Below, piece by piece: positions 27,408-38,300 of a stretch of 64,000 bases of DNA. Source of the DNA: Saprospiraceae bacterium. GTDB lineage: Bacteria; Bacteroidota; Bacteroidia; Chitinophagales; Saprospiraceae. The translations under genes and the position numbers were made by a program. The DNA lies in assembly GCA_022841345.1 (NCBI GenBank), contig JALHRR010000003.1, positions 1 to 64,000 on the forward strand, written 5' to 3'. Numbering within the stretch: the first letter of the stretch is position 1; every line of letters begins with the position of its first letter. Under the pieces are notes generated by a model. It saw nothing but the letters and a program-made list of their open reading frames with translations. It made no database searches and was not told where the DNA came from.

Positions 27408-27881
27408 CTATAATAGTTTAAGTTCTTTTGTTCTTTCTTCAAAAGAAATGGAAGAAGGAAAAGGATTCTCCAGAGCCTGAAATCTTTCAGCTAAATGAGG
27501 AGTATGAGATTCTACTTTCTGGGTGCGGATATTGAAGTGAACAAATCTGGCCCATAAAACACTTTTAATTTTAGTCTGATCCTTATCCCACATCAGCATC
27601 TCCACATGCACGTCACTATCTCCCCATCTGCGCAGAGTGGAACTGATCAAAACCTCTTCCATGAGCATTGCGGGTCGTATGTACGCAATTCTGTTTTCAC
27701 TGACTACCCAACTGGTACCTGCTTCCCTGATATGCTGATATGGACTGAATTGGTAAAATTTCATCAAATGATCTTCTCTGGCATTCATGAAATAATCCAG
27801 GTATCTGGCATTATTGAGATGGTTGAATGGATCGCAATCTGGGAATCGGATTTGGTATTTGCTGACTGGTGTTTTTTCCAT
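27408..27881 (-). CDS. Hotdog-fold acyl-CoA thioesterase (4HBT/YbgC type)
   Basis: A 157-residue single hotdog-domain protein: IRFPDCDPFNHLNNARYLDYF carries the catalytic Asp motif of 4-hydroxybenzoyl-CoA thioesterase-like enzymes (DxxxHxNNxxYl), followed by VVSENRIAYIRPAMLMEEVLI and VLWARFVHFNIRTQK. Such enzymes hydrolyse acyl-CoA thioesters in the cytoplasm; the chain length preferred cannot be told. It is the first gene of a two-gene operon with the lipoprotein. Confidence 0.87.
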   Translation of the reverse strand: MEKTPVSKYQIRFPDCDPFNHLNNARYLDYFMNAREDHLMKFYQFSPYQHIREAGTSWVVSENRIAYIRPAMLMEEVLISSTLRRWGDSDVHVEMLMWDKDQTKIKSVLWARFVHFNIRTQKVESHTPHLAERFQALENPFPSSISFEERTKELKLL

Positions 27882-28017
27882 AGGAATAAAATTACTATAA
27901 AATTTTATTGATGCCCGAAACGCTTCCTGAATAAATTAAATGAAGCTTAACTGACTTTAACTCAACTTTATGAAAGTCCCCCCTCAATGCAAACTACATT
28001 TGAAAAAAATCGACAAC

Positions 28018-28395
28018 ATGAAAATATCTGCACTCATTTCAATTCTGATCCTGGGAGTTTTTTCGTTTTTACCTGCACAGGATAAGCAGAAATATGAATA
28101 CTGTCAGGCAAATGTTTCAACCGGGGTATTCAGTTCTATAGTTCAGATGGATATTGAAGGAAATATTCCATTTAAGTTGAACTGGAATAAATATGTAATG
28201 GACGAAAATGGCAAATACCTGAAAGTCAAGTCAGCAGCTGAATTCATTACTATTATGAGCAAATATGATTGGGAATTTGTTGATTTTTTTCAAGCATCCC
28301 TTGATCATTCTTCGATAAATATTCTATTCAGAAGAGCATTGAAAACATCTGTTCAGGAATCGGACTCAATGATTAAGAAAGAAGATGGCGGATAG
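28018..28395 (+). CDS. Small exported protein of unknown function
   Basis: A 125-residue protein from ATG 28018, chosen because it opens a clean signal peptide (MKISALISILILGVFSFLPAQ); an in-frame ATG at 27970 would add a hydrophilic leader. The mature region includes YEYCQANVSTGVFSSIVQMD, FITIMSKYDWEFVDFFQ and INILFRRAL, a pattern common in small Bacteroidota secreted proteins. Family and role are unknown. Confidence 0.65.
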   Translation: MKISALISILILGVFSFLPAQDKQKYEYCQANVSTGVFSSIVQMDIEGNIPFKLNWNKYVMDENGKYLKVKSAAEFITIMSKYDWEFVDFFQASLDHSSINILFRRALKTSVQESDSMIKKEDGG

Positions 28396-28566
28396 TTCTG
28401 GTCTTTATATTTCGACCCCTTAAGTAAAATATATTTAGCAAAATAAAGAAGATCAGTATCGGAAGTTTATATTTGACTTGCTTCTATACCGGGGCAATTC
28501 AGGAGTAATATGAAAGAGTGGAGAGTATAGAGGTGACCAGCTATCACTCTGAAATCAAATTGAATT

Positions 28567-29895
28567 ATGGAATCGACCACTCCTACTCCCCAAGCTGTAC
28601 CTACTCCTGATACTCAAAGAATCCAGTTGCTGGATGTACTCAGAGGATTCGCATTGCTGGGCATTCTGCTGATGAATATTCCTTACTTCTCCATGCCATA
28701 TCAGCAAGTGTATGATCTACGCCTGGCAGATGAATTTTCAGGTCCCAATTATTATACATTTTGGATTATCAATGGATTTTTTGAAGGGACAATGAGGAGT
28801 CTTTTTTCCATACTTTTTGGAGCCGGTTGTCTGTTGTTGATGATGCGTCTGGAGAGCAAAGAAAATACCATTTCAGCTGCAGATATCCACTATAGACGAA
28901 TGATCTGGCTGATTTTATTTGGAATGATTCATGCTTACCTGCTTCAGTGGCCCGGAGATATTCTCTATTTGTATGGAATGGTAGGCTTGTTTCTATTCCC
29001 AATAAGACACTGGAAGCCAAAATTTCTGATGCGGGCAGTGATTATCCTGGTGCTGTTACTTACAATTAAAGATACCGGCTTCATGTATAGCGTCAGAGAT
29101 GAATACAAGACTGGAATAGAACTTAATGAAAAGCAGGAATCAGGAGATAGCCTTGACAAAGAAGAATTGGCTGCATTGGATTCCTGGAAAGAACAAAGAG
29201 ACAAAGGATCGATAGACAGCATTCGTGCAGAGGCGGCTAAGGTGAAAGAAAAAGTGCAGGGATCATGGACCAGCTCATTCTCAGAGACCGCTCCGGCCAG
29301 TTTCAAGTTTGAAACTACAGAAGCATACACCACTCTGTTTTGGGATGCATTATTGGCAATATTGTTTGGAATGTGGCTGTTCAGGACCGGTTGGCTGACA
29401 GGTCAGAAAAGCAGCCGAAGCTATTTTATTTTAATGATCATCTCTTATTCAATTGGAATCTTACTTGGTTGGTGGCAGGTCAGGAGCCTGATTGCGTCCA
29501 ACTTTGAATGGCATAATTTTGCGAATGAGGCCTTAATTTCACCCTATCATATCAGGCGGATATTGACAGCTTTGGGGCATATGTCTCTTTTTATTTTAAT
29601 TTGGAAATCCGGAATGTTGAAAGGTTTATTTAATGTGCTGGCGGCCGTCGGACGTATGGCTTTTAGTAATTACATCGGTCAGACCATCATTTGCACCACC
29701 GTATTCTATGGCTTTGGTTTTGGATACTTTGGCGAATTGGAACGTTATGAGATTTATTTCGTAGTCGCAGCTATCTGGATATTTCAGATGATATTCAGTT
29801 ATTTCTGGCTGAAAAAATATCAATATGGCCCGCTGGAATGGGTTTGGAGAAGATTGACTTACTGGCAGAAAATATCAATTAGAAAAGCTAATTAA
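28567..29895 (+). CDS. DUF418 domain membrane protein (YeiB-like)
   Basis: A 442-residue polytopic membrane protein. It opens with QRIQLLDVLRGFALLGILLM, the HGSNAT-like/DUF418 N-terminal motif, and has the C-terminal DUF418 motifs LTALGHMSLFILIWKSG, GRMAFSNYIGQTIICT and FSYFWLKKYQYGPLEWVWR. About eight to ten membrane segments surround a soluble acidic insert at ~190-235. Relatives are suspected acyltransferase-like inner-membrane proteins; the substrate is unknown. A TATATTTG element at 28468-28475 could be its promoter. Its stop overlaps the convergent downstream gene by 4 bp. Confidence 0.88.
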   Translation: MESTTPTPQAVPTPDTQRIQLLDVLRGFALLGILLMNIPYFSMPYQQVYDLRLADEFSGPNYYTFWIINGFFEGTMRSLFSILFGAGCLLLMMRLESKENTISAADIHYRRMIWLILFGMIHAYLLQWPGDILYLYGMVGLFLFPIRHWKPKFLMRAVIILVLLLTIKDTGFMYSVRDEYKTGIELNEKQESGDSLDKEELAALDSWKEQRDKGSIDSIRAEAAKVKEKVQGSWTSSFSETAPASFKFETTEAYTTLFWDALLAILFGMWLFRTGWLTGQKSSRSYFILMIISYSIGILLGWWQVRSLIASNFEWHNFANEALISPYHIRRILTALGHMSLFILIWKSGMLKGLFNVLAAVGRMAFSNYIGQTIICTTVFYGFGFGYFGELERYEIYFVVAAIWIFQMIFSYFWLKKYQYGPLEWVWRRLTYWQKISIRKAN

Positions 29896-30359
29896 ACAGT
29901 CCCTTTGTTTCTTACCCGCCACACAGAAATGATTAGCCGGATAGCCAGTATTGCTGAGCTGATTACTGCGCCCACACTGAAAAATCCCATTTCGTTGCGA
30001 ATGTAGCGATCCATGGAATCTATTCTGGAGGGCGAAAGATGTCCCAGAAAAGATAGAATTCCATTTTCATCCAGATAAGTTTGGAAGAAATTGAATTGAC
30101 TGACCAGGATGAAGATTAAAGGAATCATACCTATAGCCAACACTACTTTAAGTTGCTGAATGTAGGCAATCGGTGAAAATCTAAGAAAAAATATATATCT
30201 GGCAGCTGTGATAAAAATTGCAATCGCAATACAATTTTCCACCCAAAATGGATATTCCGGTATTTCATTATATATGGGATACATAACGAAAACAACAAGA
30301 ACCAAAGTGAATAGCCACCAAACCAATTCTAACACCCAGGGATTGCCAACTTTCTGCAT
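29892..30359 (-). CDS. Four-span membrane protein of unknown function
   Basis: A 155-residue protein with four predicted membrane segments near 10-27, 41-60, 72-90 and 128-146, and a conserved-looking loop SPSRIDSMDRYIRNEMGFF between the last two. I recognise no family. It is convergent with the DUF418 gene and separate from the operon upstream by about 50 bp on the same strand. Confidence 0.65.
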   Translation of the reverse strand: MQKVGNPWVLELVWWLFTLVLVVFVMYPIYNEIPEYPFWVENCIAIAIFITAARYIFFLRFSPIAYIQQLKVVLAIGMIPLIFILVSQFNFFQTYLDENGILSFLGHLSPSRIDSMDRYIRNEMGFFSVGAVISSAILAIRLIISVWRVRNKGTV

Positions 30360-30410
30360 AAATAGTGATGATTGATCAAAGGAGCATAAACAGGGTTTCG
30401 CCTGAGTGGA

Positions 30411-31727
30411 TCAATAGAATCTTCTTTTGACAAACCAGGTATTGTCCACAAATGAAAACCCAAGATTGATACGGAAATAGTTTTCCTTCAAAGGTATATT
30501 GCCATAAATACTTCCATATGTGAATCCAATATGCATAAAGGAAATTTCCCTGGCCACGACAAATGGAAGTCCGACTCCCGCATTAACCTCAAATGTCTTC
30601 AATTGTTCACCAAACACTCTCGGATCTGTACCCATTCTCACACCTGCTCTGTATCGCACTCTTTTTAGAAATTTACTGATTGAAGTAATATCCGGAATAA
30701 ACTCAAGCCCGGCATTAACTGACCATGTATTATTAAAAACCTGAGCGTCAACCGGATTGTTGAATTGCTTCCAGGATGTGAGATTCAGATCTAATCCTGC
30801 ACGAATCTTACCTTCATCATTATAAGAAGCTCCTATGCTTACTGAGCCCGGAAGTTTTCCACGCAGCGTTTCTCCCAAAATGGAGCTTACAGTGTCAAGA
30901 ACTTGTGTGGTAGGATTGACGATCAAATGAAGACGATCCAGTTCAGTGTTATACCCGGTCTGATTACTACCGGAAAGTCCCAGTGTAATATATCGCTTTA
31001 CTTTTTTCACTTCAGTTTCCACAGGTTTTTGCAGCCAAATGGTGTACTGCGCTCCAGCTTTCCACAGGAATCCTCCAATAGCTTGTGACTCCTCAATTCT
31101 GTCATAAAACGAATTGGTAAAATCCGCCAGGTAAACAGATTGATTCTTTCTTAATTTACCAAACCACCAGCCAAGATTTACACCCAATGAAAAGTCATTG
31201 TACTTAAAGCCATTTCCAATTTGCAACTGGTATGTCCCTCCATTTCCATTATAAATCCGCGAAATCTTACCCAAATCTTCCTGATAGTCCGTAGTTGCAA
31301 TATTATAGGATACTGTAGAAAAAGGAGCCAGATGCAGACCGGCACCCCAGAAAAATTTGCGTTTCTTTCTGCTTAGAAAATCATTCAAGGGGTTTTTGAT
31401 TGGAAAGGCCAGTCCGAAATAACTGAGATTACCGCCCCATTGATCAATGCTATTGTTATTGTCCTTCAGGTTTGTAAATTTTCCGTACATACCCACATCA
31501 AAGGTCGTCGCCTGAAGCGAAGCCAGAGATGCCGGGTTGTTGAAATTTAACAAATAAGGATCTGAAAAAGCCGCACTCCAGCCGCCCATACTTCCCTGAG
31601 CCGCGAAAAAAGGATCTGCAAAATTGCCCAATCCAAATCGGGAATAAGGTGAATTTTCCTGCGTCTGCGCCAAAGCAGCAGCACTGATGAAAATAGAAAA
31701 TACAAATAGAATAAAACTTCTACACAT
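30411..31727 (-). CDS. Outer-membrane beta-barrel protein
   Basis: A 438-residue protein from ATG 31727 (MCRSFILFVFSIFISAAALAQ, signal peptide), chosen over ATG 31754, which precedes it without a signal-like start. The mature N-terminus ENSPYSRFGLGNFADPFFAAQGSMGG and NNPASLASL, followed by alternating amphipathic strands, match a widespread Bacteroidota outer-membrane protein family related in form to FadL/PorV-type barrels. Cargo is unknown. The start overlaps the end of coaX by 8 bp, so it is the third gene of a purH-coaX operon. Confidence 0.8.
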   Translation of the reverse strand: MCRSFILFVFSIFISAAALAQTQENSPYSRFGLGNFADPFFAAQGSMGGWSAAFSDPYLLNFNNPASLASLQATTFDVGMYGKFTNLKDNNNSIDQWGGNLSYFGLAFPIKNPLNDFLSRKKRKFFWGAGLHLAPFSTVSYNIATTDYQEDLGKISRIYNGNGGTYQLQIGNGFKYNDFSLGVNLGWWFGKLRKNQSVYLADFTNSFYDRIEESQAIGGFLWKAGAQYTIWLQKPVETEVKKVKRYITLGLSGSNQTGYNTELDRLHLIVNPTTQVLDTVSSILGETLRGKLPGSVSIGASYNDEGKIRAGLDLNLTSWKQFNNPVDAQVFNNTWSVNAGLEFIPDITSISKFLKRVRYRAGVRMGTDPRVFGEQLKTFEVNAGVGLPFVVAREISFMHIGFTYGSIYGNIPLKENYFRINLGFSFVDNTWFVKRRFY

Positions 31728-32457
31728 GTTGCAACAGGATTTGATGTAAACCATGCAATACCAGATGAGTTTCCAGCTTCATCTCATGCTTGCAATGGGC
31801 TTTGATATACTCAGCGTCTCCGCCGGCTATAAAAATGACTAAATCAGTATATTTATTTTTGAATGCTTCAATAAAAGCATCTATCTCCATGATAACACCC
31901 GTCTGAGCTCCATTTCGGATGGCAGTTTCGGTATTCTTTCCAATTAATTCAAAATCATCATTCCTGCTCACAAGAGGTAATGCTGAAGTGAAATGATTCA
32001 TAGCTTTGAGTCTCATACTCAGACCCGGAGAGATATTTCCACCTCTATAAGTATCCGGAGCTTCCAGTATGTCATAAGTGATGCAAGTCCCTGCATCTAT
32101 TACAAGGCAATTTTTTCCTTCAGCCAGATGCCTTGCTCCTGCCACCGCTGCTAACCTGTCCATCCCTAAAGTTTCAGGACTCTCATAGCTAATGTTAATA
32201 CCTGTTTTTGTATTCGAAGACAGGAATGTCCAATTTTTTGAAGCGAACCAATCCAATGTGATAGCCTCCAGTTTTCGAACCGAAGAAACCATTACAGCCA
32301 GCGGAGCAATTTCTTCGTCCAACTGAGTAAAAGTATCAACGCATACATCCGTATTACTGCCCACCCGTGTCAACATGTAGCCACCGTCTGACTGCCGTTC
32401 AAACACACCGCATTTCATGCTGGAATTTCCTATGTCGATGACCAGATGCTTGTGCAT
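31720..32457 (-). CDS. coaX: Type III pantothenate kinase
   Basis: A 245-residue CoaX of the ASKHA fold, which phosphorylates pantothenate in the first step of CoA biosynthesis. Seen are phosphate motif 1 VIDIGNSSMKCGVFE, the substrate region TLGMDRLAAVAGARHLAEG with LVIDAGTCITYDIL, and GGNISPGLSMRLKAMNHFTS; IFIAGGDAEYIK is near the C-terminus. Type III kinases need a monovalent cation. It starts 1 bp after the purH stop and overlaps the following outer-membrane protein gene. Confidence 0.94.
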   Translation of the reverse strand: MHKHLVIDIGNSSMKCGVFERQSDGGYMLTRVGSNTDVCVDTFTQLDEEIAPLAVMVSSVRKLEAITLDWFASKNWTFLSSNTKTGINISYESPETLGMDRLAAVAGARHLAEGKNCLVIDAGTCITYDILEAPDTYRGGNISPGLSMRLKAMNHFTSALPLVSRNDDFELIGKNTETAIRNGAQTGVIMEIDAFIEAFKNKYTDLVIFIAGGDAEYIKAHCKHEMKLETHLVLHGLHQILLQHV

Positions 32458-32458
32458 A

Positions 32459-33985
32459 TTAGTGTTTAAAATGTCTTACTCCTGTCATCACCATGGACAT
32501 TTGCCTTTCATTGCAGGCAGCTATGCTATCCTGGTCTTTCACTGAACCTCCCGGCTGAATGACAGCGGTGATTCCTGCTTCATGAGCAATAGCCACGCAA
32601 TCCGGGAATGGGAAAAATGCTTCCGATGCCATCACAGCACCAGCCAACTCGAAACCGAACTGACGTGATTTATATATAGCATTGTTCAGAGAATCCACTC
32701 TGGAAGTCTGCCCGCAGCCCATGCCGATCAATTGTTTATTTTTTACCAAAGCGATACCGTTTGACTTTAAGTGTTTGACACAGATATTTGCAAATAACAA
32801 GTCTTCAATTTGTTCAACGGTAGGTGATTGCTCAGTTACAACTTTAAGATCATCCTTAGTTTCAGTTTTGCTGTCCTGATCCTGCACGATGACGCCATTC
32901 AAAAGGTTTCTGAACATTTTTCCATGCGTCTCAAACGGCTTTAATTGTAAGAGTATTCTATTTTTCTTAATACTTAACAATTCTAATGCTTCCTCAGAAT
33001 ATTCCGGCGCTATCAGCACCTCATAAAACAGATGGTCTATTTCTTTTGCAGTCTCAATATCAATAGGAGCATTTGTCACCAGAATTCCTCCAAAAGCAGA
33101 AACAGGATCTCCGGCCAAGGCTGCATTCCATGCTTCCAGAACTGTACTTCTTGTCGCAAGCCCACAGGAATTATTATGTTTCAAAATGGCAAACGTCGGA
33201 TCTGATCCGGCAAATTCTCTGATCAGCTGTATGCCTGCATCTACATCCACAAGATTATTGAAGGAAAGCGTTTTTCCATTTAAAATATCGAATACTTCGT
33301 CCAGATCTCCATAGAAAGTCGCCTGTTGATGTGGATTTTCGCCGTATCTCAGTACCTGAGCAGGTCCGGATTGAATGCTGAAATATTCAGTTTCGTTCAA
33401 CTTATTAAAATACTGAAAAATGGCAGTGTCATAAGTTGAAGATACCTGAAATGCTCTGTTGGCCAGATATCTGCGTTGTTCCAGGTCTGAGGCAGCTCCC
33501 TGAGAAGAAAGCATTTCCAGCAGGTATGGATATTCTGCCTGTGCAGGTACAATGACCACATCCGCAAAGTTTTTGGCTGCAGCTCTTATTAGAGAAATGC
33601 CTCCAATGTCAATTTTTTCAATAATTGTATCGTGATCCTCAGTAGATGCCACTGTTTTCTCAAATGGATACAAGTCCACAATCACCAGATCTATCTGAGG
33701 AAGGCTGTATTTTTTCAATTGTGATAAATGACTTTCCTCTCTTTTGGCCAGAATTCCGCCGAATACTGCGGGATGTAGGGTCTTAACCCTGCCATCCAAA
33801 ATTGAAGGGAAACCGGTTATACTTTCTACGGGAACCACAGGTATGTCCAGTGACCGAATCCATTGTTCTGTTCCTCCTGTAGAATACAATATAACGCCTT
33901 CACTATGAAGACCTCTTACGATGGTTTCCAGTCCGTCCTTGTGAAACACGCTGATGAGCGCAGAGCGTATCGGTTTGAGATTCAT
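32459..33985 (-). CDS. purH: Bifunctional AICAR transformylase / IMP cyclohydrolase
   Basis: A 508-residue PurH performing the last two steps of de novo IMP synthesis. The N-terminal MGS-like cyclohydrolase domain shows SVFHKDGLETIVRGLHSEG and YSTGGTEQWI, then LHPAVFGGILAKR; the transformylase domain has RYGENPHQQATFYGD, AILKHNNSCGLA and SEAFFPFPDCVAIAHEAGIT with IQPGGSVKDQDSI. It is the first gene of an operon with coaX and an outer-membrane protein, preceded by a well-formed promoter at 34008-34035. Confidence 0.95.
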   Translation of the reverse strand: MNLKPIRSALISVFHKDGLETIVRGLHSEGVILYSTGGTEQWIRSLDIPVVPVESITGFPSILDGRVKTLHPAVFGGILAKREESHLSQLKKYSLPQIDLVIVDLYPFEKTVASTEDHDTIIEKIDIGGISLIRAAAKNFADVVIVPAQAEYPYLLEMLSSQGAASDLEQRRYLANRAFQVSSTYDTAIFQYFNKLNETEYFSIQSGPAQVLRYGENPHQQATFYGDLDEVFDILNGKTLSFNNLVDVDAGIQLIREFAGSDPTFAILKHNNSCGLATRSTVLEAWNAALAGDPVSAFGGILVTNAPIDIETAKEIDHLFYEVLIAPEYSEEALELLSIKKNRILLQLKPFETHGKMFRNLLNGVIVQDQDSKTETKDDLKVVTEQSPTVEQIEDLLFANICVKHLKSNGIALVKNKQLIGMGCGQTSRVDSLNNAIYKSRQFGFELAGAVMASEAFFPFPDCVAIAHEAGITAVIQPGGSVKDQDSIAACNERQMSMVMTGVRHFKH

Positions 33986-34007
33986 GTTGCTTTTTTGAAA
34001 AGATGCG

Positions 34008-34035
34008 CAAAGGTAGGAAAAATCAATGTATTCAA
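34008..34035 (-). promoter_or_regulatory. Bacteroidota-type promoter of the purH operon
   Basis: On the minus strand TTG (34035-34033), a 17-nt spacer and TACCTTTG (34015-34008) match the TTTG/TAnnTTTG pattern. The -7 element is 22 bp upstream of the purH ATG. Confidence 0.55.
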
Positions 34036-34692
34036 TGAAGAATCAATAAACTGGAATCATTTGATCCATCGCTACTCCAATATGCTCTACCTTTTTTGGC
34101 AGGCACCTTTGTTTGGATATTTGAATTTTTTACAAAGGCCATAGCCTATAATATCCGAGCAATTACCCGAACAGGCTTCAACTCAATCACTTGCTCTTTT
34201 TCTCTAAGTGGAAGTTCACGAAAGAGCTTTACTATTTGTTCTGTTTTTCATTACTGCACAGTGTAGATATTTTAATCATAACTGCGCCCCAAGAGCATAG
34301 ACTCTCTGCTGTTGACGAAGATCTTTATGTATAAATTTCACAAAGGCTAAAACTGAATTTATTAACAAATTTATTACCTAATATAAGGTATTTTGTGAAA
34401 ATTTAACATTTGATCTAGTCGATTTATTTCCTGTGTTAATTATTTTAGTATATATTCACTAAAGAGAATAAATTACCCCCTCCCCCAACATATTTTTGTA
34501 ACCTGAGAGCTGGTTTCAGGGAAATATCTTTAAATAATTGTTTTTATAAAACAATTTAACTTGATATTAGAGAAATATAAATGTATTGGTTGTAGAAAAC
34601 GCGAAAAAAATCATGACAAAATGAATGCAACTTCACCACAGTGCTTCAAGTTCTAAAGGAGAACCATTTGAAAAATATTAAAATAATCAGAT
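34036..34692. other. Long AT-rich intergenic region upstream of the lipoprotein gene
   Basis: This stretch of ~657 bp has no gene. Structures seen are GCTCTTT/AAAGAGC arms near 34194-34235, a 9-bp hairpin AATTGTTTT/AAAACAATT near 34537-34557, and TATTTTTG (34491-34498), a full TAnnTTTG match but about 195 bp from the next start and without a -33 partner. Confidence 0.35.
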
Positions 34693-35316
34693 ATGAAAAA
34701 TAATCTATTAACTCAACACAAGCCATTGGCAATCTATTCTAAGCTCATAACTCACAGCTTACCATTTAGAATTACTCTACTGCTCATAGTCACTATCCTG
34801 CTATCTTCCTCCTCCTGCAAGAAAGAAGATCCGATCATTCCTCCCGATCTCCCACCACTTACGTCCACAGGGGAAATGACCTTCGGCTGCTATATCAATG
34901 GAGAGCCTTGGATTGCATACGTTCCCCCTTTTATTCCAACAGAGGTTCATTTGGCAGCCAATTTATATTTAAAGGATAGCATTTTGGCAATTAGTGCAAC
35001 TAGAGTATCAAACACTTTGCCAAGAGAGGCGATTAATTTGCAAATAAATGATTTCGGAATAAATACAGGAAATTTTATTATTTCTAATACCAGGTGTTAT
35101 GCTAATTATTCTTTTAAATGCAATTCCGGTATTGCAAACAACGATTTTAATTTAATAACGGATTCAATTAATACAATAGATATTTCATTTTTCAATTTGG
35201 AAAAAAGAATTGTTTCAGGGACTTTTTCATTTGTAGTTAGCGCAGAGAATTGTCCTGATGAAACTATCCAAATTGATAAGGGTAGATTTGATATTTCCTT
35301 CGGAATAATAGAATAA
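34693..35316 (+). CDS. Bacteroidota lipoprotein of the DUF6252-like type
   Basis: A 207-residue protein with an unusually long N-terminal region before the hydrophobic core (RITLLLIVTILLSSSSC; lipid Cys42, followed by KKEDPIIPP). The mature domain begins GEMTFGCYINGEPWIAY and closes with RIVSGTFSFVVSAENCPD and IQIDKGRFDISFG, a pattern of small Bacteroidota lipoproteins with a beta-sandwich-like fold. Function is unknown. It lies 29 bp upstream of the large broken T9SS gene and may be co-transcribed with it. Base composition is AT-richer than most neighbours. Confidence 0.75.
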   Translation: MKNNLLTQHKPLAIYSKLITHSLPFRITLLLIVTILLSSSSCKKEDPIIPPDLPPLTSTGEMTFGCYINGEPWIAYVPPFIPTEVHLAANLYLKDSILAISATRVSNTLPREAINLQINDFGINTGNFIISNTRCYANYSFKCNSGIANNDFNLITDSINTIDISFFNLEKRIVSGTFSFVVSAENCPDETIQIDKGRFDISFGIIE

Positions 35317-35345
35317 TTTTTTCTTATCATTATAATTTATTTGTC

Positions 35346-38300
35346 ATGAAAACAATTTACGCTTTCATGGCCAGGATACCTCTATGCTTTATCCTGAGCC
35401 TTGGATTCCACTCAGCAGCACACTCACAATCGAGTGTTCCGCTTTATCAGCAAGTGGATAGTGTCCTTATGGACCTGGACTTCTCAGATGTCACTTCAAA
35501 AGTCCTTTATAACAAAGGTTTTGATATGTGGAACTGGACATATTACGACGGTTCGATACCATCAGACAGCGCAGCTCATAGTGCCGGACAATGGAGTTGG
35601 ATGAGAATTCAGGCAGTAACTTCCTTCCTGGATAGTTTCTATCCACTACCAGATCCAACTTTTTATACGAATCTAATGAACGGCCTCACAAATGAAGATC
35701 CAATACCTATTGCGACTTTATGGCTGGATTATCACCGTATAAGAGAGGATGCGATAGATGAAGGATTGATGTATGTGGATCCTGTGGACAGCTCCCTACA
35801 AGATATATTTCCCTGACTTGAATCTCCTTACATTAGAGATACTACTTTTATGGGAACAGCTCTTTTGCCGAATATTAGGCTAGGATCAAGGCAGTTGGTT
35901 TTTCTTGATACCCTTCAAATGGGAAATACAGGGCTGTCTTATACAATTGCACTCAACCTAAATGATGGTGCCGGCTGGCGAAGTGTAACTCCGGATATAC
36001 CCATAAATGTCACATTTGATTCTCTTGGGACTAAATATTTTACAATAAGATTCACCGACAACAGTAGCAGGGAATGGTATGCCAAGACCCGGGTGGAGAT
36101 CATAGAAGATACTAATGAAGATGAAAGTGAAAGCTTTAGGACAGAGGGATATAGCGATGCCCCCGATGCAACAATTTCAACTATACCAGGGGTACAACTT
36201 GATATTTTCTTTGGTAATGAATGTAATAAGCTACTCAAGCCTTTTATCTTTATAGAAGGGTTTAATCCGGGCTTACTTTTGGATCAAAAATTTGGCGAAA
36301 TGATTTTAAGATTAAATTCAACACCTTATCAAGGTAATGTAATTACTACTCCAACCGGGAATACCACATGGCAAAATCTACATGACAGTGGTTATGATGT
36401 TGTTTACGTAGATTTTGCAGATGGAGCTGCAGACATTTTCGCTAATGGTGATATTGTGCGAGATGTAATTGAATTCGTAAATGCCCAAAAGGCAATTAAT
36501 AGTAGTGAAGAAAAGAATATTGTTCTTGGGGCTTCTATGGGTGGATTATGTGGTTTCTGGGCTCTTGGAAAAATGGAGGCTGAAAATGAAGATCATCAAG
36601 TATCAAAATTTATTACTTTTGATACACCATTTAGAGGTGCAAATGTTCCAATTGGATTACAGCTTCTGGTAAAACACTTTCATGATTATGAAATTGCATT
36701 TGGCAGAATGCTAAGAGACGAAAAACCGTTTCTGATAACAGCCAAAGAAGTTTTTAATCTACCTGCTACCAAACAGTTGCTTTACTTCAACGCGTGGAAT
36801 CCAGCGAAGAATGGGTTTTCTACATGGAGAAATGACTTTTATTCTCAGTTGTACACAGTTTCTGTAATAAAAGCAGAGCACGTCGCTATTTCAAACGGCT
36901 CTGGAATTGGAGAAGGCCAATTGATGAGTTGCGGTGGTTTGTATTTGGATTTGCCATACCAAACTGGAGGTGATTTTTTGGGAACATTCACAATTAATAA
37001 AGCTAAAACCTACCTTGCTGTTGATTTTGATGATGAGCAAGTTTTATATGAATACAGTTTTTACAAAAGGGTGGCTGTTTTCCTTGGCTTCAAGTGGGAA
37101 TGGGGAGAGTTTGATGGTTATAATATCCCTTCTGTAGATTGTGCGCCTGGTGGAGTTACTGATTTTTCGATTGGTGCACTTTTTTCTGCTACATTGGGAA
37201 ATGGAGCTAACGTTACTCAGCTATTTCCTCAACCGAATAAAGCTGCGTTTTGTTTTGTTCCAACTATTAGCAGTCAAAATATCGCAGATCAATCCAATTT
37301 TTTTCTCACTTTTAGCGAAGGAACTTGCACAAACACTGCTATAACGGATTGTATTCAATCAAGAAGCAATGCCTATACTTCACCTTATGCCGGGATAGCA
37401 GCCCACAATCAAAACCATGTAGTATTAACCTCTAATTTAGCTACTTATTTGCTTAATGATTTTTATAATCCACCACTATCCAGTCCAATCAATTCCTTTA
37501 CTTATAATTTTGGTAAGAGAGAGCCAGATGAAACAGTTAATCCTGCTTTGCTCGCTTTCACAAGTACAACTAATATTATAAGTAAAAATATACTAGTAAC
37601 AAATACAGGGAAATTATGGATAAATAAGCTCGACAGATTGGCCCGAACAGATGTTACCTCAAATCCATTTAATGACGAAGACCAGGATTTTCACGTTTTT
37701 TTAACAAAAGATTGCAATGGGGATCCTGTTACTTTGACCGTTGAATCAGGGGGTGAATTAAAGTTAGGAGAGGTCGATGACCCGATCGTAAATAAGGGAT
37801 TTCTATATGTGATGGATGAAGCATCAATAATAATGGAAGATGGAGGAATTGCAGATCTTTCGGACCTTTCTGAGTTGATTGTGGAGGATAATGGTATCGT
37901 AGATATCAAAGAAGGTGGGTTAATATCAACTAATTTTGGTTCAAGTATTTCTCTAGAAGATGGAAGTGTGATGATTGTAAGATCAGGCGGCACACTACGC
38001 CTTTCACATTATAGCTCTCTGGCCATTGAATCCGGGGGTAAACTAGTTTTTGAAGATGGTGCCATATTACAGTTATGGGATGCACCGGCGGTTGACGGTG
38101 AAGCAAGAGTAATAGTTAAAGGAGAGCTAGAAATACAAGGTGAAATTGACTTTGATGGAAATGGCTACTTTGATTTTTATCCCAGTAATGTTTTAAATTT
38201 GTCTAATGGAATACTTACATTAAAAGGTGATGACAAAGCGAGTCGACTGATACGATTGTCAGATGGCGCAATTCTTAATTTGCAAGATGCACTCGTAGAG

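Noticed and set aside
35814-35816. TGA read as selenocysteine or as a reassigned codon
   Set aside because: TGA ends normal genes elsewhere in the window (ligase, Kbp-like), and no selenoprotein context or obvious downstream SECIS-like hairpin was seen; a point mutation or base error is simpler.
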